Shown here in pieces: positions 9,046 to 17,106 of a DNA stretch of 42,531 nt. Where the stretch lies: contig CABXUO010000007.1 of assembly GCA_902515455.1 (NCBI GenBank), forward strand, positions 1-42,531. The letters are read 5' to 3'. The notes beneath the pieces are model-generated. The model did not search any database, was not told where the DNA came from, and was given only the letters and a program-made list of their open reading frames with translations. Origin of the DNA: an uncultured SAR86 cluster bacterium (GTDB lineage: Bacteria; Pseudomonadota; Gammaproteobacteria; Magnimaribacterales; D2472). The position numbers were made by a program, and so were the translations under genes. Numbering within the stretch: position 1 is the first letter of the stretch; every line of letters begins with the position of its first letter.

Positions 9046-10282
9046 TAGGATCTTTAGATAATAACTGATCTGATATTTGTATGTAATTATTTCTTTGTAC
9101 TCTAAATAGATTCATTTCAGATTTATTGATTGGAGATGCTGAAGGCAATGGGACTTTTAAAGGATCAGTCCTTTTCTCTCCAATCCTAAACTCATAATGC
9201 AAATGGGGAGCTGTAGCTAAACCTGAGTCACCAACATAACCTATAGTTTGCCCCTGAGTAACTTTCATTCCTCTAGAAATACTCGAGTGATATTTTTCTA
9301 AGTGAGCATATAAAGTTGTTATTTCACCCCCATGCCGAATTACAATTGTTCTTCCATAACCACTTTTCCATCCAACCGACTGAATAACACCCTCGCCGGT
9401 TGCTCGAATGGGAGTACCTCTTTTTGCAGCATAATCAACACCATTGTGAGCTCTTATAGTATTTAAAATAGGATGTCTTCTGTTTGGATTGAAATGGGAA
9501 CTGACATAGGCAAAATCAAGTGGTGCTCTCAAAAAAGCTTTTTCTAAACTCTTGCCATCATCATTGAAATATTCCCATTTTTTGTTCCTACCTTTGTATC
9601 TAATCGCTGTATATAGATTATTCTGATTGTAAAATTCAGCCATTAAAATGCTTCCATTTTCAATTTGCTGGCCATCAACAAAGGGTGTTTCATAAAGAAT
9701 TTTAAATCTATCACCAGCCCTGATATCAAAAACAAAATCAATATCCCAACCAAAAATATATGCTAGATCCATAATTACACTTTCTGGAATTTCGCTCTTC
9801 AATCCAGCTAAATAGAAAGAAGAATCTATTAATCCAGTTTTAAAGGAGTTAATAAGCTCAGGTTTTTTCTGAATTTTTTTTATAGCAATTTCAGGAAAAA
9901 TAGTAATTTGATATGAAAGAAGGGGCCCTTTGTTGATAATAATTTTACTTAACTCATCACCCGAAGATATAAACTCTAATCTGTCCTTAGGCCTTATACT
10001 TTTTACTTCACCAGTTTTATCTTCCCTAAAAATTTTATAAGTATCATTTAATGAGACTTTATATTTTTCAAATATTAAAGATAAATTTTCACCCTGTTCA
10101 ACAATATGGATATCTCTTGATTGAATATATTGATTATTTTGAATATTTATAGATAAGGATTCTGAAATTACTTCAGGAACTAGCTCCTCTTGCTCAAGTC
10201 CAGCATCATAAATTAGTAGTATTGCAAAAACTGCAATGAGGACGAAGGGCAGTATTCTTATGTTGGGTTTATAAGTACTCAC
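9026..10282 (-). CDS. M23 family murein endopeptidase with LysM/OapA-like domain
   Basis: Predicted periplasmic DD-endopeptidase that cuts peptidoglycan cross-links, MepM/YebA-like. It has a single N-terminal membrane segment at about residues 10-25, a LysM/OapA-like part (DIHIVEQGENLSLIFEKY, about 57-105), a middle domain, and a C-terminal LytM domain with the zinc ligands His279 and Asp283 (HNGVD) and the HLHYE motif (His360, His362). The motif is complete, so the enzyme should be active. At 418 residues it is close to MepM. It overlaps anmK and is divergent from tyrS, an arrangement shared by many gammaproteobacteria. Confidence 0.93.
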   Translation of the reverse strand: MSTYKPNIRILPFVLIAVFAILLIYDAGLEQEELVPEVISESLSINIQNNQYIQSRDIHIVEQGENLSLIFEKYKVSLNDTYKIFREDKTGEVKSIRPKDRLEFISSGDELSKIIINKGPLLSYQITIFPEIAIKKIQKKPELINSFKTGLIDSSFYLAGLKSEIPESVIMDLAYIFGWDIDFVFDIRAGDRFKILYETPFVDGQQIENGSILMAEFYNQNNLYTAIRYKGRNKKWEYFNDDGKSLEKAFLRAPLDFAYVSSHFNPNRRHPILNTIRAHNGVDYAAKRGTPIRATGEGVIQSVGWKSGYGRTIVIRHGGEITTLYAHLEKYHSSISRGMKVTQGQTIGYVGDSGLATAPHLHYEFRIGEKRTDPLKVPLPSASPINKSEMNLFRVQRNNYIQISDQLLSKDPNEKLFQ

Positions 10283-10389
10283 AGTTTTAAAAAATAATAT
10301 GATTCACTTTGGCAGGCGGACTGTGATCATTTGTATTAATTTTTCTATTGGCCAGCCACATGATTTCATACATTTATTTGATTAAATAC

Positions 10390-10395
10390 TATAAT
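10390..10395 (+). promoter_or_regulatory. putative -10 box of tyrS
   Basis: A consensus TATAAT lies 12 bases before the tyrS ATG. No good -35 hexamer is seen at normal spacing, and no Shine-Dalgarno sequence lies between, so transcription starting near 10402 would give a leader of only a few bases. Confidence 0.35.
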
Positions 10396-10407
10396 AAATG
10401 ATAACTA

Positions 10408-11595
10408 ATGAAAGAAGACCTAAATTTAATCAAACGAGGCATTGATGAGCTGATTGGCGAGGATGAGCTTTTGACAAAACTCAAATCCAAGAAGCAGCTT
10501 ATTGTAAAAGCTGGTTTTGATCCAACTGCACCAGATTTGCACCTAGGCCATACAGTCTTGATCAATAAACTTAGACATTTTCAACAGTTAGGACATCAAA
10601 TAATATTTTTAATTGGTGATTTTACTGGAATGATTGGAGATCCTTCCGGAAAAAATAAAACTAGACCGCCATTAGATAAAACTGATATTGATGAGAATGC
10701 TAAATCTTATAAAACGCAAATTTTTAAAATTTTAGACTCTAAGTTAACAGATGTAAGGTTCAATTCAGAATGGAGCAAAAAACTCGGTGCTGAGGGAGTA
10801 ATCAAACTTGCATCTCAATATAATTTAGCCAGAATGCTTGAGCGCGATGATTTTAATAAAAGGTATAAGTCTAATCAGAGCATCGCTTTGCATGAATTAT
10901 TATACCCTCTGATTCAAGCTAATGATTCAATAATGTTGCATGCGGATGTAGAGCTCGGTGGTACCGATCAAAAGTTTAATCTTTTAGTAGGCAGGGATCT
11001 TCAAAGGGCATTTGGCCAAGATCCTCAAGTTGTTATCACTGTTCCAATTCTTGAGGGTTTAGATGGAAAAAATAAAATGTCTAAATCTTTAGATAATTAT
11101 GTTGGAATTGATGAGTCTCCAAATGAAATGTTTGGAAAAATTATGTCTATATCAGATGAACTCATGTGGAGATGGTTTGATCTGTTGAGCTTTAAATCTT
11201 CTGATGAAATTAATGCCTTAAAATCTGAGCAAGATAATGGGATGAATCCAAGAGACATAAAAATTGAATTAGCCAAAGAGCTAATTGCTCGCTTCCATGA
11301 CGAAAAATCAGCAAATGATGCAGAAACAAACTTTATTGATCAATTCCAAAAAAAGAATATTCCAGATGATATTGAAGAAATATTGCATAAAATTTCAGGT
11401 GACTCTATTCCACTAGCTAATTTGTTAAAAGATTGCGGCATGACTTCAAGCACTTCTGAAGCAATGAGAATGATTCAGCAAGGAGCAGTTAGAATCGATG
11501 AGCAAAAAATAACTGATAAAACTCATCAAGTTTTTATTGGCACTTCAGCAGTTTATCAAGTGGGCAAAAGAAAATTTAAAAAAATTATCCTTTGA
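10408..11595 (+). CDS. tyrS: tyrosyl-tRNA synthetase
   Basis: Charges tRNA-Tyr in the cytosol. The 395-residue class I synthetase shows the HIGH signature as HLGH (45-48, within [13 protein letters not shown]), the KMSKS loop exactly (223-227), and a C-terminal S4 RNA-binding domain ([29 protein letters not shown]). The [12 protein letters not shown] form and short length place it in the second TyrRS lineage (TyrZ-like), the form common in marine gammaproteobacteria. It is divergent from the M23 peptidase. Confidence 0.96.
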   Translation: MKEDLNLIKRGIDELIGEDELLTKLKSKKQLIVKAGFDPTAPDLHLGHTVLINKLRHFQQLGHQIIFLIGDFTGMIGDPSGKNKTRPPLDKTDIDENAKSYKTQIFKILDSKLTDVRFNSEWSKKLGAEGVIKLASQYNLARMLERDDFNKRYKSNQSIALHELLYPLIQANDSIMLHADVELGGTDQKFNLLVGRDLQRAFGQDPQVVITVPILEGLDGKNKMSKSLDNYVGIDESPNEMFGKIMSISDELMWRWFDLLSFKSSDEINALKSEQDNGMNPRDIKIELAKELIARFHDEKSANDAETNFIDQFQKKNIPDDIEEILHKISGDSIPLANLLKDCGMTSSTSEAMRMIQQGAVRIDEQKITDKTHQVFIGTSAVYQVGKRKFKKIIL

Positions 11596-11630
11596 ATTTC
11601 ATAATATAATCAATCCTAAATAAACACATC

Positions 11631-12323
11631 ATGCAACAATTTTTTTCCTCAATTAATTTTTGTCTAAGTAATATAGGTTATTTATTTATATTATGTGTGC
11701 CTGTAATTACTCTTGAGGTTGCATTAGCTAGTCTCATAGGTTCCATAGACATTCAAACAAGTTCTGATAGCGCAGCTCTTGAAGCAATTAGCGAAATATC
11801 CTTTCAATTTTCTATTCTTTTGATTGCATCAATAATATTATCTGTTGCATTGAGTGGAGGTTGTATGGTGGCCTTTCGTTCATTATCAAACGGAAATTCA
11901 ATAACGCCATATCAAGCACTTTTTGCAGGCTTGAAAAAGTTTTTTCCTCTCTTTTGGGCAAATATCATGCATTCCATTGCATACGGACTAGGCTTTCTAA
12001 TGTTAATTTTGCCAGGTTTTTATTTATACGGTCGCTTGGGTTTATTCCCTTTATTTATTATGTTTGATGAGAAGGGAGCCATGGATTCTCTTGGCGAATC
12101 TTGGAGTTTAACTGAAGAATTTGCAACTAAATTATTTCTCCTTACAACAACATTCATGGGCATCCAGTTAATTTTTGGACTTTTAGGTGGAACTATTATT
12201 GCTGATGGAAGTTTATGGTTTTTGGTTATTACTACATTAATTAAATATGCAACTTTAATGCCTCTGTTTTATTTATTTTTTAGTCTGTACAAGTCTGTAA
12301 AGCAAAGCCACCAAACAGGATAG
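11631..12323 (+). CDS. polytopic membrane protein, YciC/GPDPase-membrane-domain-like
   Basis: A 230-residue inner membrane protein of unknown function with about five or six hydrophobic segments. The stretch ILPGFYLYGRLGLFPLFIMFDEKGAMDSLGESW is the recognisable part. It is typical of YciC/UPF0259 and related glycerophosphodiesterase membrane domains, where an LPG(I/F)Y-R-x-x-(L/F)-P segment precedes a short helix ending in SW. It lies between tyrS (35-base gap) and the small kinase gene (9-base gap), so it may be co-transcribed with either. Confidence 0.75.
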   Translation: MQQFFSSINFCLSNIGYLFILCVPVITLEVALASLIGSIDIQTSSDSAALEAISEISFQFSILLIASIILSVALSGGCMVAFRSLSNGNSITPYQALFAGLKKFFPLFWANIMHSIAYGLGFLMLILPGFYLYGRLGLFPLFIMFDEKGAMDSLGESWSLTEEFATKLFLLTTTFMGIQLIFGLLGGTIIADGSLWFLVITTLIKYATLMPLFYLFFSLYKSVKQSHQTG

Positions 12324-12332
12324 TTTATAAAG

Positions 12333-12743
12333 ATGAAAATTTTAGTCATGGGATTACCGGGAAGTGGAAAAACTTACCTTACTCAGAGATTAGTGCCTTT
12401 GCTTAACGCCGCCTGGTACAACGCCGATCAAGTAAGGAAGATGGCAAATGATTGGGATTTTTCTGATGCAGGAAGAGCACGGCAATCTATGAGGATGAAA
12501 GCTTTTGCGGATTTTGAGAAGTCACACGGAAGGTATGTTGTTTGCGATTTTGTTTGCCCAACAAAAGAAACTCGGGAAAATTTCAGTGCCGATATTGTAA
12601 TTTGGATGGACACAATTAAAGAAGGTAGATACGAGGACACAAATAAACTTTTTCAAGATCCTGAAAGAGTTGATTTTCATATAACAGAATGGAATGAGCA
12701 CAATCATGATGACATTGCCAAGGAGATATTAAAGAATGTTTGA
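12333..12743 (+). CDS. small P-loop kinase (adenylylsulfate kinase-like)
   Basis: A 136-residue P-loop kinase with Walker A GLPGSGKT at residues 7-14 and a Walker B-like VVCDFVCPT. The size and YNADQVR segment recall APS-kinase (CysC)-like small kinases found in marine phage and bacterial genomes, but CysC-specific residues are not obvious and the substrate is unknown. The next gene, a nucleotidylyltransferase, starts inside its last codons (8-base overlap, ATG within the GTT-TGA end), so the two are translated together and probably act in sequence on one substrate. Alternatives are a ribosylnicotinamide-type or sugar kinase. Confidence 0.75.
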   Translation: MKILVMGLPGSGKTYLTQRLVPLLNAAWYNADQVRKMANDWDFSDAGRARQSMRMKAFADFEKSHGRYVVCDFVCPTKETRENFSADIVIWMDTIKEGRYEDTNKLFQDPERVDFHITEWNEHNHDDIAKEILKNV

Positions 12744-13128
12744 TTGGAAAAAGCCCACCGTTCAAATGCTTGGAAGATGGCAACCTTGGCATGATGGCCA
12801 TCAAGAATTATTTAAAAGATGCTTAGCTAAAACTGGTCAAGTAATTATTCAAGTTAGAGATGTGCAAGGAGCATCAGGGGGAGACGGGCAAGACGATAAT
12901 CCATTTAATTGGGAGGAAGTTTGCGCGAGTATAGAAGCTGGACTTTTGAAAGATAATTTTAAAAGAGGCGTTGATTATGAAATTATGTTGGTGCCAAATA
13001 TTGTTAATATTACTTATGGCAGGGGAGTAGGCTATTCATTTGAGGAAGAGGTTTTTGATAGTTCTGTCACCGAAATCAGCGCAACTAAAATTCGTAGGAA
13101 ACTTCGCGAAGAGGGTAAATTAGATTAA
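12736..13128 (+). CDS. cytidylyltransferase-like nucleotidylyltransferase
   Basis: A 130-residue nucleotidylyltransferase. The HxGH active site appears as GRWQPWHDGH (His19, His22), and the second signature ISATKIRRKL (114-123) is the ISxTxIR motif of the superfamily. The GRxQPxHxGH wording is closest to NMN-adenylyltransferase (NadM/NadR) and phage homologues. It overlaps the upstream kinase by 8 bases. Together they resemble a split kinase plus nucleotidyltransferase such as NadR, or the kinase/transferase pairs of marine myoviruses. The true substrate cannot be read from the sequence. tRNA-Ile follows 59 bases later. Confidence 0.8.
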   Translation: MFDWKKPTVQMLGRWQPWHDGHQELFKRCLAKTGQVIIQVRDVQGASGGDGQDDNPFNWEEVCASIEAGLLKDNFKRGVDYEIMLVPNIVNITYGRGVGYSFEEEVFDSSVTEISATKIRRKLREEGKLD

Positions 13129-13133
13129 CCTTC

Positions 13134-13151
13134 AACTTGGTTTCCCAAGTT
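13134..13151 (+). terminator. weak hairpin after the nucleotidyltransferase gene
   Basis: AACTTGG pairs perfectly with CCAAGTT around a TTTC loop, 5 bases after the stop codon. The tail (AATTGTTTAG) is only moderately T-rich, so this is a possible rather than a strong intrinsic terminator. Confidence 0.35.
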
Positions 13152-13163
13152 AATTGTTTAGTT

Positions 13164-13169
13164 TATAAT
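13164..13169 (+). promoter_or_regulatory. putative -10 box of tRNA-Ile
   Basis: A perfect TATAAT lies 18 bases before the mature tRNA 5' end. No clear -35 hexamer is present at 17 bases (TTTCCC). Confidence 0.4.
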
Positions 13170-13187
13170 CGCTTTTCCCAATTTATT

Positions 13188-13265
<78 letters not shown>

Positions 13266-13344
13266 TATTTATGACCTAACAAACTAAAAATATTTTGTTA
13301 TATTGTTATAAAATTTAGTCTCTAAAGTAAGAAATATTTTCATT

Positions 13345-14907
13345 ATGCATAAGATCTTCTGTTATTTTTTTCTTCCATTGTGCCTAAATGTTTTTGCGCA
13401 TCCAGATTCGGTTTCAAAAAAGTACTCTGATGAATTAGCACATCTTCCATCTCCTCTTCCAGACAGAGTTGTTTTAACTTGGAATGATGATCCTGCCTCA
13501 ACTCAGGCAGTAAATTGGAGAACAGATACATCAGTTTTAAAGGGCGTTGCTCAGATAGCAATAGCAAACTCAAATGGAAGGACGCTTAATCCAACAGAAT
13601 TTAAAGCAGAAACAACTTATTTTAAAAGCGACATCAATGAGGCTCATTATCACAGCGTGATTTTTAGGAACCTGAAGTCAGATACTCTTTATGCATATCG
13701 AGTTGGAGACGGCGTAAATTGGACAGAGTATTATCATTTCAAAACCGCTAGTTCTGAGGAGAAACCATTTAGCTTTATTTATTTCGGTGATGCGCAAAAT
13801 GAAGTAAAGACTCATTGGTCAAGAGTATTCAGGGAGGCATTCCGAGACGCCCCAAGAGCTGCATTTACACTGCATGCAGGAGACCTTGTTGATAGCCATG
13901 ATATGGACTCACAATGGGGAGAGTGGCATCAAGGACCTGACTGGGTAAACGGAACTATTCCTATTATTGCAACCCCAGGCAATCATGAATACCCTCTGGA
14001 CTCACAAACTAAAAGAATATGGGTAACCAAAGAGGGTAAAAGTATAAATATTGATATTAAATCTTACAAAAATGATATTCCAGGAATAATTAAATTGGAT
14101 TTTGAAGATTCCCAAGGGAAAGCAGGAACAATAGAAATTAAGGACAGTGGAGAAATAATAACTGTTAATGAAGGAACTGAATTAATAACAGGATTTTTAA
14201 ATCAAGAACTAGTTGGTAAAACTATTTTAGGTGGCAAAGCTCCATTATATGATCGTCAACGAAACACAAGTAGCATAGAGAAAGTAAGCAGCCATTGGAG
14301 ACCGCAGTTCTCTTTTCCTATTCAAGATGTGCCAGATGAAAGATTAAAGGAAACTTTATATTACATAGATTATCAAGGAGTTCGTTTTATATCATTAGAT
14401 TCCAATATTGCTCTTAAAGAACAGGTGAGTTGGCTGAGAAGAACTCTTGAAAATAATCCAAATCGTTGGACAGTAATCACTTTTCATCATCCATTTTATT
14501 CTCCAGCTTCTGATAGAGATAACAAAGAAATGCGCCAATTGTGGAAGCCAACATTAGATCAATTTAAGGTTGACTTAGTCTTAAGTGGCCATGATCACAC
14601 TTATTCAAGAACCGGTTTCATTGAAACGAAAAACATTAAAAATATTCCGACAGGCTATCAACAAGCATATGATCCGAATATTGGAACAGTGCATGTAGTT
14701 TCTGTCAGTGGCCCAAAAATGTATGAAATTACCAAAGGAAAATATGCTAAAAAGCTTGGGGAGAATACTCAGCTTTATCAAATTATTGATATTAATGAGA
14801 ATAACTTAAGATTTCGTGCCTACACTGCTTCAGGAAAGCTATATGATGAGTTTCTGCTTAAAAAGCACCCAGGAAAGCCAAATTTATTAATAGAACAAAG
14901 CCAGTAA
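13345..14907 (+). CDS. purple acid phosphatase-like metallophosphoesterase, secreted
   Basis: Predicted exported phosphoesterase that could release phosphate from organic esters. A signal peptide covers residues 1-18 (MHKIFCYFFLPLCLNVFA). A fibronectin-like PAP N-terminal domain (about 37-135, RVVLTWNDDP...AYRVGDG) precedes a metallophosphoesterase domain with FGDAQN (147-152), GDLVD (179-183), GNHEY (212-216), HHPFYS (381-386) and GHDHTY (415-420). All metal-ligand motifs are present. Between GNHEY and the rest lies an insertion of about 90 residues (225-315) that the family does not usually have. Nearby secreted peptidases suggest a nutrient-scavenging set. No convincing Pho box was seen. 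Confidence 0.9.
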   Translation: MHKIFCYFFLPLCLNVFAHPDSVSKKYSDELAHLPSPLPDRVVLTWNDDPASTQAVNWRTDTSVLKGVAQIAIANSNGRTLNPTEFKAETTYFKSDINEAHYHSVIFRNLKSDTLYAYRVGDGVNWTEYYHFKTASSEEKPFSFIYFGDAQNEVKTHWSRVFREAFRDAPRAAFTLHAGDLVDSHDMDSQWGEWHQGPDWVNGTIPIIATPGNHEYPLDSQTKRIWVTKEGKSINIDIKSYKNDIPGIIKLDFEDSQGKAGTIEIKDSGEIITVNEGTELITGFLNQELVGKTILGGKAPLYDRQRNTSSIEKVSSHWRPQFSFPIQDVPDERLKETLYYIDYQGVRFISLDSNIALKEQVSWLRRTLENNPNRWTVITFHHPFYSPASDRDNKEMRQLWKPTLDQFKVDLVLSGHDHTYSRTGFIETKNIKNIPTGYQQAYDPNIGTVHVVSVSGPKMYEITKGKYAKKLGENTQLYQIIDINENNLRFRAYTASGKLYDEFLLKKHPGKPNLLIEQSQ

Positions 14908-14910
14908 AAA

Positions 14911-17046
14911 CTAGTTAACTATTGTTAGTTCCTTAAGGATATTATCTGCCCCCTCTACTTTTTCAAGAGTCCATAATAGATATCTTGAGTCAACAGAGAT
15001 ACTCCTAGCTTGGGGTATATATTTGTAATCCGCAATTATAGTTTCTAACATGCCATCAAAAGCTAAGCCCACTAAATCAAAATCTGAGTTAATGGTTGCT
15101 GATCCGGAGTTACCATTTGTAATATCTAAAGTAGATATGAAATTTACTGGCACCGAGTTGATAGGCTCAAAATAATAAGTTCCATAATCTTTTTCAGATA
15201 TCTTACTTAGTAATTTGTCACCAACATTAAATGGCTCTTGACCAGAATGTTTTTCTGCTATGCCTTCAAGAGTTGTAAATGGTTTGAAATAAACTCCATC
15301 TCTAAGTTCAACCCCCGATACATTTCCATAAGTTACTCTTAAGGTTCCATTTGCATCTGCATAAATTTCTTTGTTTTTTGATTGATAATATTGCCTTAAA
15401 AGCTTTATAAAATTAGACTTGAGAAGCTGCCTTTTTGCACTTCTTTCATCATATTTTTTTTCATAAACCAAAGTTTCAGGATAAATACTTCTTACAAAAA
15501 CTATTAAAGGATCGTCAGATGAATCTAACTCATCCAGGCTCATTTCTTTGAGCTTCATCATTGCATCTGCTGTTGTGAATTCTGAGGAATATAATTCGGA
15601 AACTTTTTTCTTTGTGAGCTCAAAATCATCATCAAGCAACAAATTTTTACTATAGTCAGGTCTACGCAATTTAGCATCAAAATTACTGTAACTACTTAAT
15701 CTGTCCAGAAAGATTGCCTTATCCACTCTGCTATCAAACGAATAATCCATTCGTTTAATTCCATTTTTTATTCTTTCCTGATCTCTTTCTTGATAACCCT
15801 GCTTTCTTTCTTGATCGGGTTTACCTCGCTCAACTGCGTTTCTATAGATTCTTTGCGCCATAGAAATTAGGGTAGAGTTACCATAGTATCTTCTTGCAAA
15901 GTTTTCATCTAACGATTCATCTATTAGGCCTAATAACTCTTCTAAAAGACTTAGTTCAATTTTACTTCCATTTGAATTTGCAAATTTCATAAATTGCTCC
16001 CAATTTTCTTTTTCTATTTCTAAAAGATTAAAATTTTTAGCACCATTATTTTGGCCAGATATTTTTTTGTAGTAATTTTCAAATCCGCTTTTTCTTCCTC
16101 TGTATTTTAATTTTGATCCATCAGCTTCATTTGTATGATCATCAATTAATTTAATGCCTCGTTGTAGATACTTGATTGATTCTTCGAATCCAGTGGTTAA
16201 ATCCCAGCTTATTTCATTAAAAGTAAGCAATCGATTGGTTCTACCTGGGTAACCTAAAACCATTACAAAATCTCCGTCACTGACTCCCTTTGCAGATATT
16301 TTCAGAAAAGATTCTGACTTGTATGGAATATTTTCTTTATTGAATTCTTTAATGGATTGATCTTTGCCAACATAAGCCCTTAGCAAAGCAAAATCGCCGG
16401 TGTGTCGCGGATACATCCAATTATCTATCTCTCCTCCATATTCGCCAACATATGCTGGAGGAGCATAAACAAGTCGAACATCCTTGATTTTTAAAACTTT
16501 TTCTAACTTATATGTCTCGCCGCTAAAAAAAGATCTAACCCTACATTCAATTTCTTCAGAGCTCTCACAATTTTTAATGATTCTTTTTTTATTTTCTTCA
16601 ATCAATTCAGACCGTCTTAAACTTTCTGTTTGATCTGATATTCCGCTTAGCACATCATCTGTAATCTCTGTACTTGAGGTAGTTACATAAACTCTTGCGC
16701 CAGGTGCAGATCTTTTTTCTGTATCTTTAGTTTTTGCAACAAAACCTGTTTCAAAAAGGTTTTCATTTTTTGAGCTGTTAAATTGGAGAAAAGAGCTTTC
16801 AATGCAGTGATAATTGGTTGCAATCAGCCCATCAGGAGAAACAAATGCAGCAGAACAGCCACCTAAACTAACTATGGCATTCATTGGATGAGAGAACAAA
16901 TCAGTCAAACCAGATACATCTTTTGAAAATCCAGATTGCTTGAGTTCTTTTTGAAGTTTTGTGAGCTCATAGGGCTCCCACATACCTTCATCAGAGGACA
17001 AATTAAAATTTATCAGTATTAAAAAATAGATAATAGATTTTTTCAT
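14911..17046 (-). CDS. S46 family dipeptidyl peptidase (DPP7/DAP BII type)
   Basis: Periplasmic exopeptidase predicted to remove dipeptides from peptide N-termini. The 711-residue precursor has a signal peptide of about 18 residues, catalytic His80 in GGCSAAFVSPDGLIATNYHC, the YPRHTGDFALLRAY segment holding the Asp, and the nucleophile Ser647 in GNSGSATIN. The residue that separates DPP11 (Arg, acidic P1) from DPP7 (Gly, hydrophobic P1) lies in LAFDG and is Gly665, so DPP7-like specificity is expected. It ends 3 bases from the convergent phosphatase and lies just downstream of an S9A peptidase. Confidence 0.93.
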   Translation of the reverse strand: MKKSIIYFLILINFNLSSDEGMWEPYELTKLQKELKQSGFSKDVSGLTDLFSHPMNAIVSLGGCSAAFVSPDGLIATNYHCIESSFLQFNSSKNENLFETGFVAKTKDTEKRSAPGARVYVTTSSTEITDDVLSGISDQTESLRRSELIEENKKRIIKNCESSEEIECRVRSFFSGETYKLEKVLKIKDVRLVYAPPAYVGEYGGEIDNWMYPRHTGDFALLRAYVGKDQSIKEFNKENIPYKSESFLKISAKGVSDGDFVMVLGYPGRTNRLLTFNEISWDLTTGFEESIKYLQRGIKLIDDHTNEADGSKLKYRGRKSGFENYYKKISGQNNGAKNFNLLEIEKENWEQFMKFANSNGSKIELSLLEELLGLIDESLDENFARRYYGNSTLISMAQRIYRNAVERGKPDQERKQGYQERDQERIKNGIKRMDYSFDSRVDKAIFLDRLSSYSNFDAKLRRPDYSKNLLLDDDFELTKKKVSELYSSEFTTADAMMKLKEMSLDELDSSDDPLIVFVRSIYPETLVYEKKYDERSAKRQLLKSNFIKLLRQYYQSKNKEIYADANGTLRVTYGNVSGVELRDGVYFKPFTTLEGIAEKHSGQEPFNVGDKLLSKISEKDYGTYYFEPINSVPVNFISTLDITNGNSGSATINSDFDLVGLAFDGMLETIIADYKYIPQARSISVDSRYLLWTLEKVEGADNILKELTIVN

Positions 17047-17106
17047 AGTTATTAGGCGCTAATTGATTGGTCGATAGATTAACACAGGCATCAGTGTTTT
17101 TTTAGA

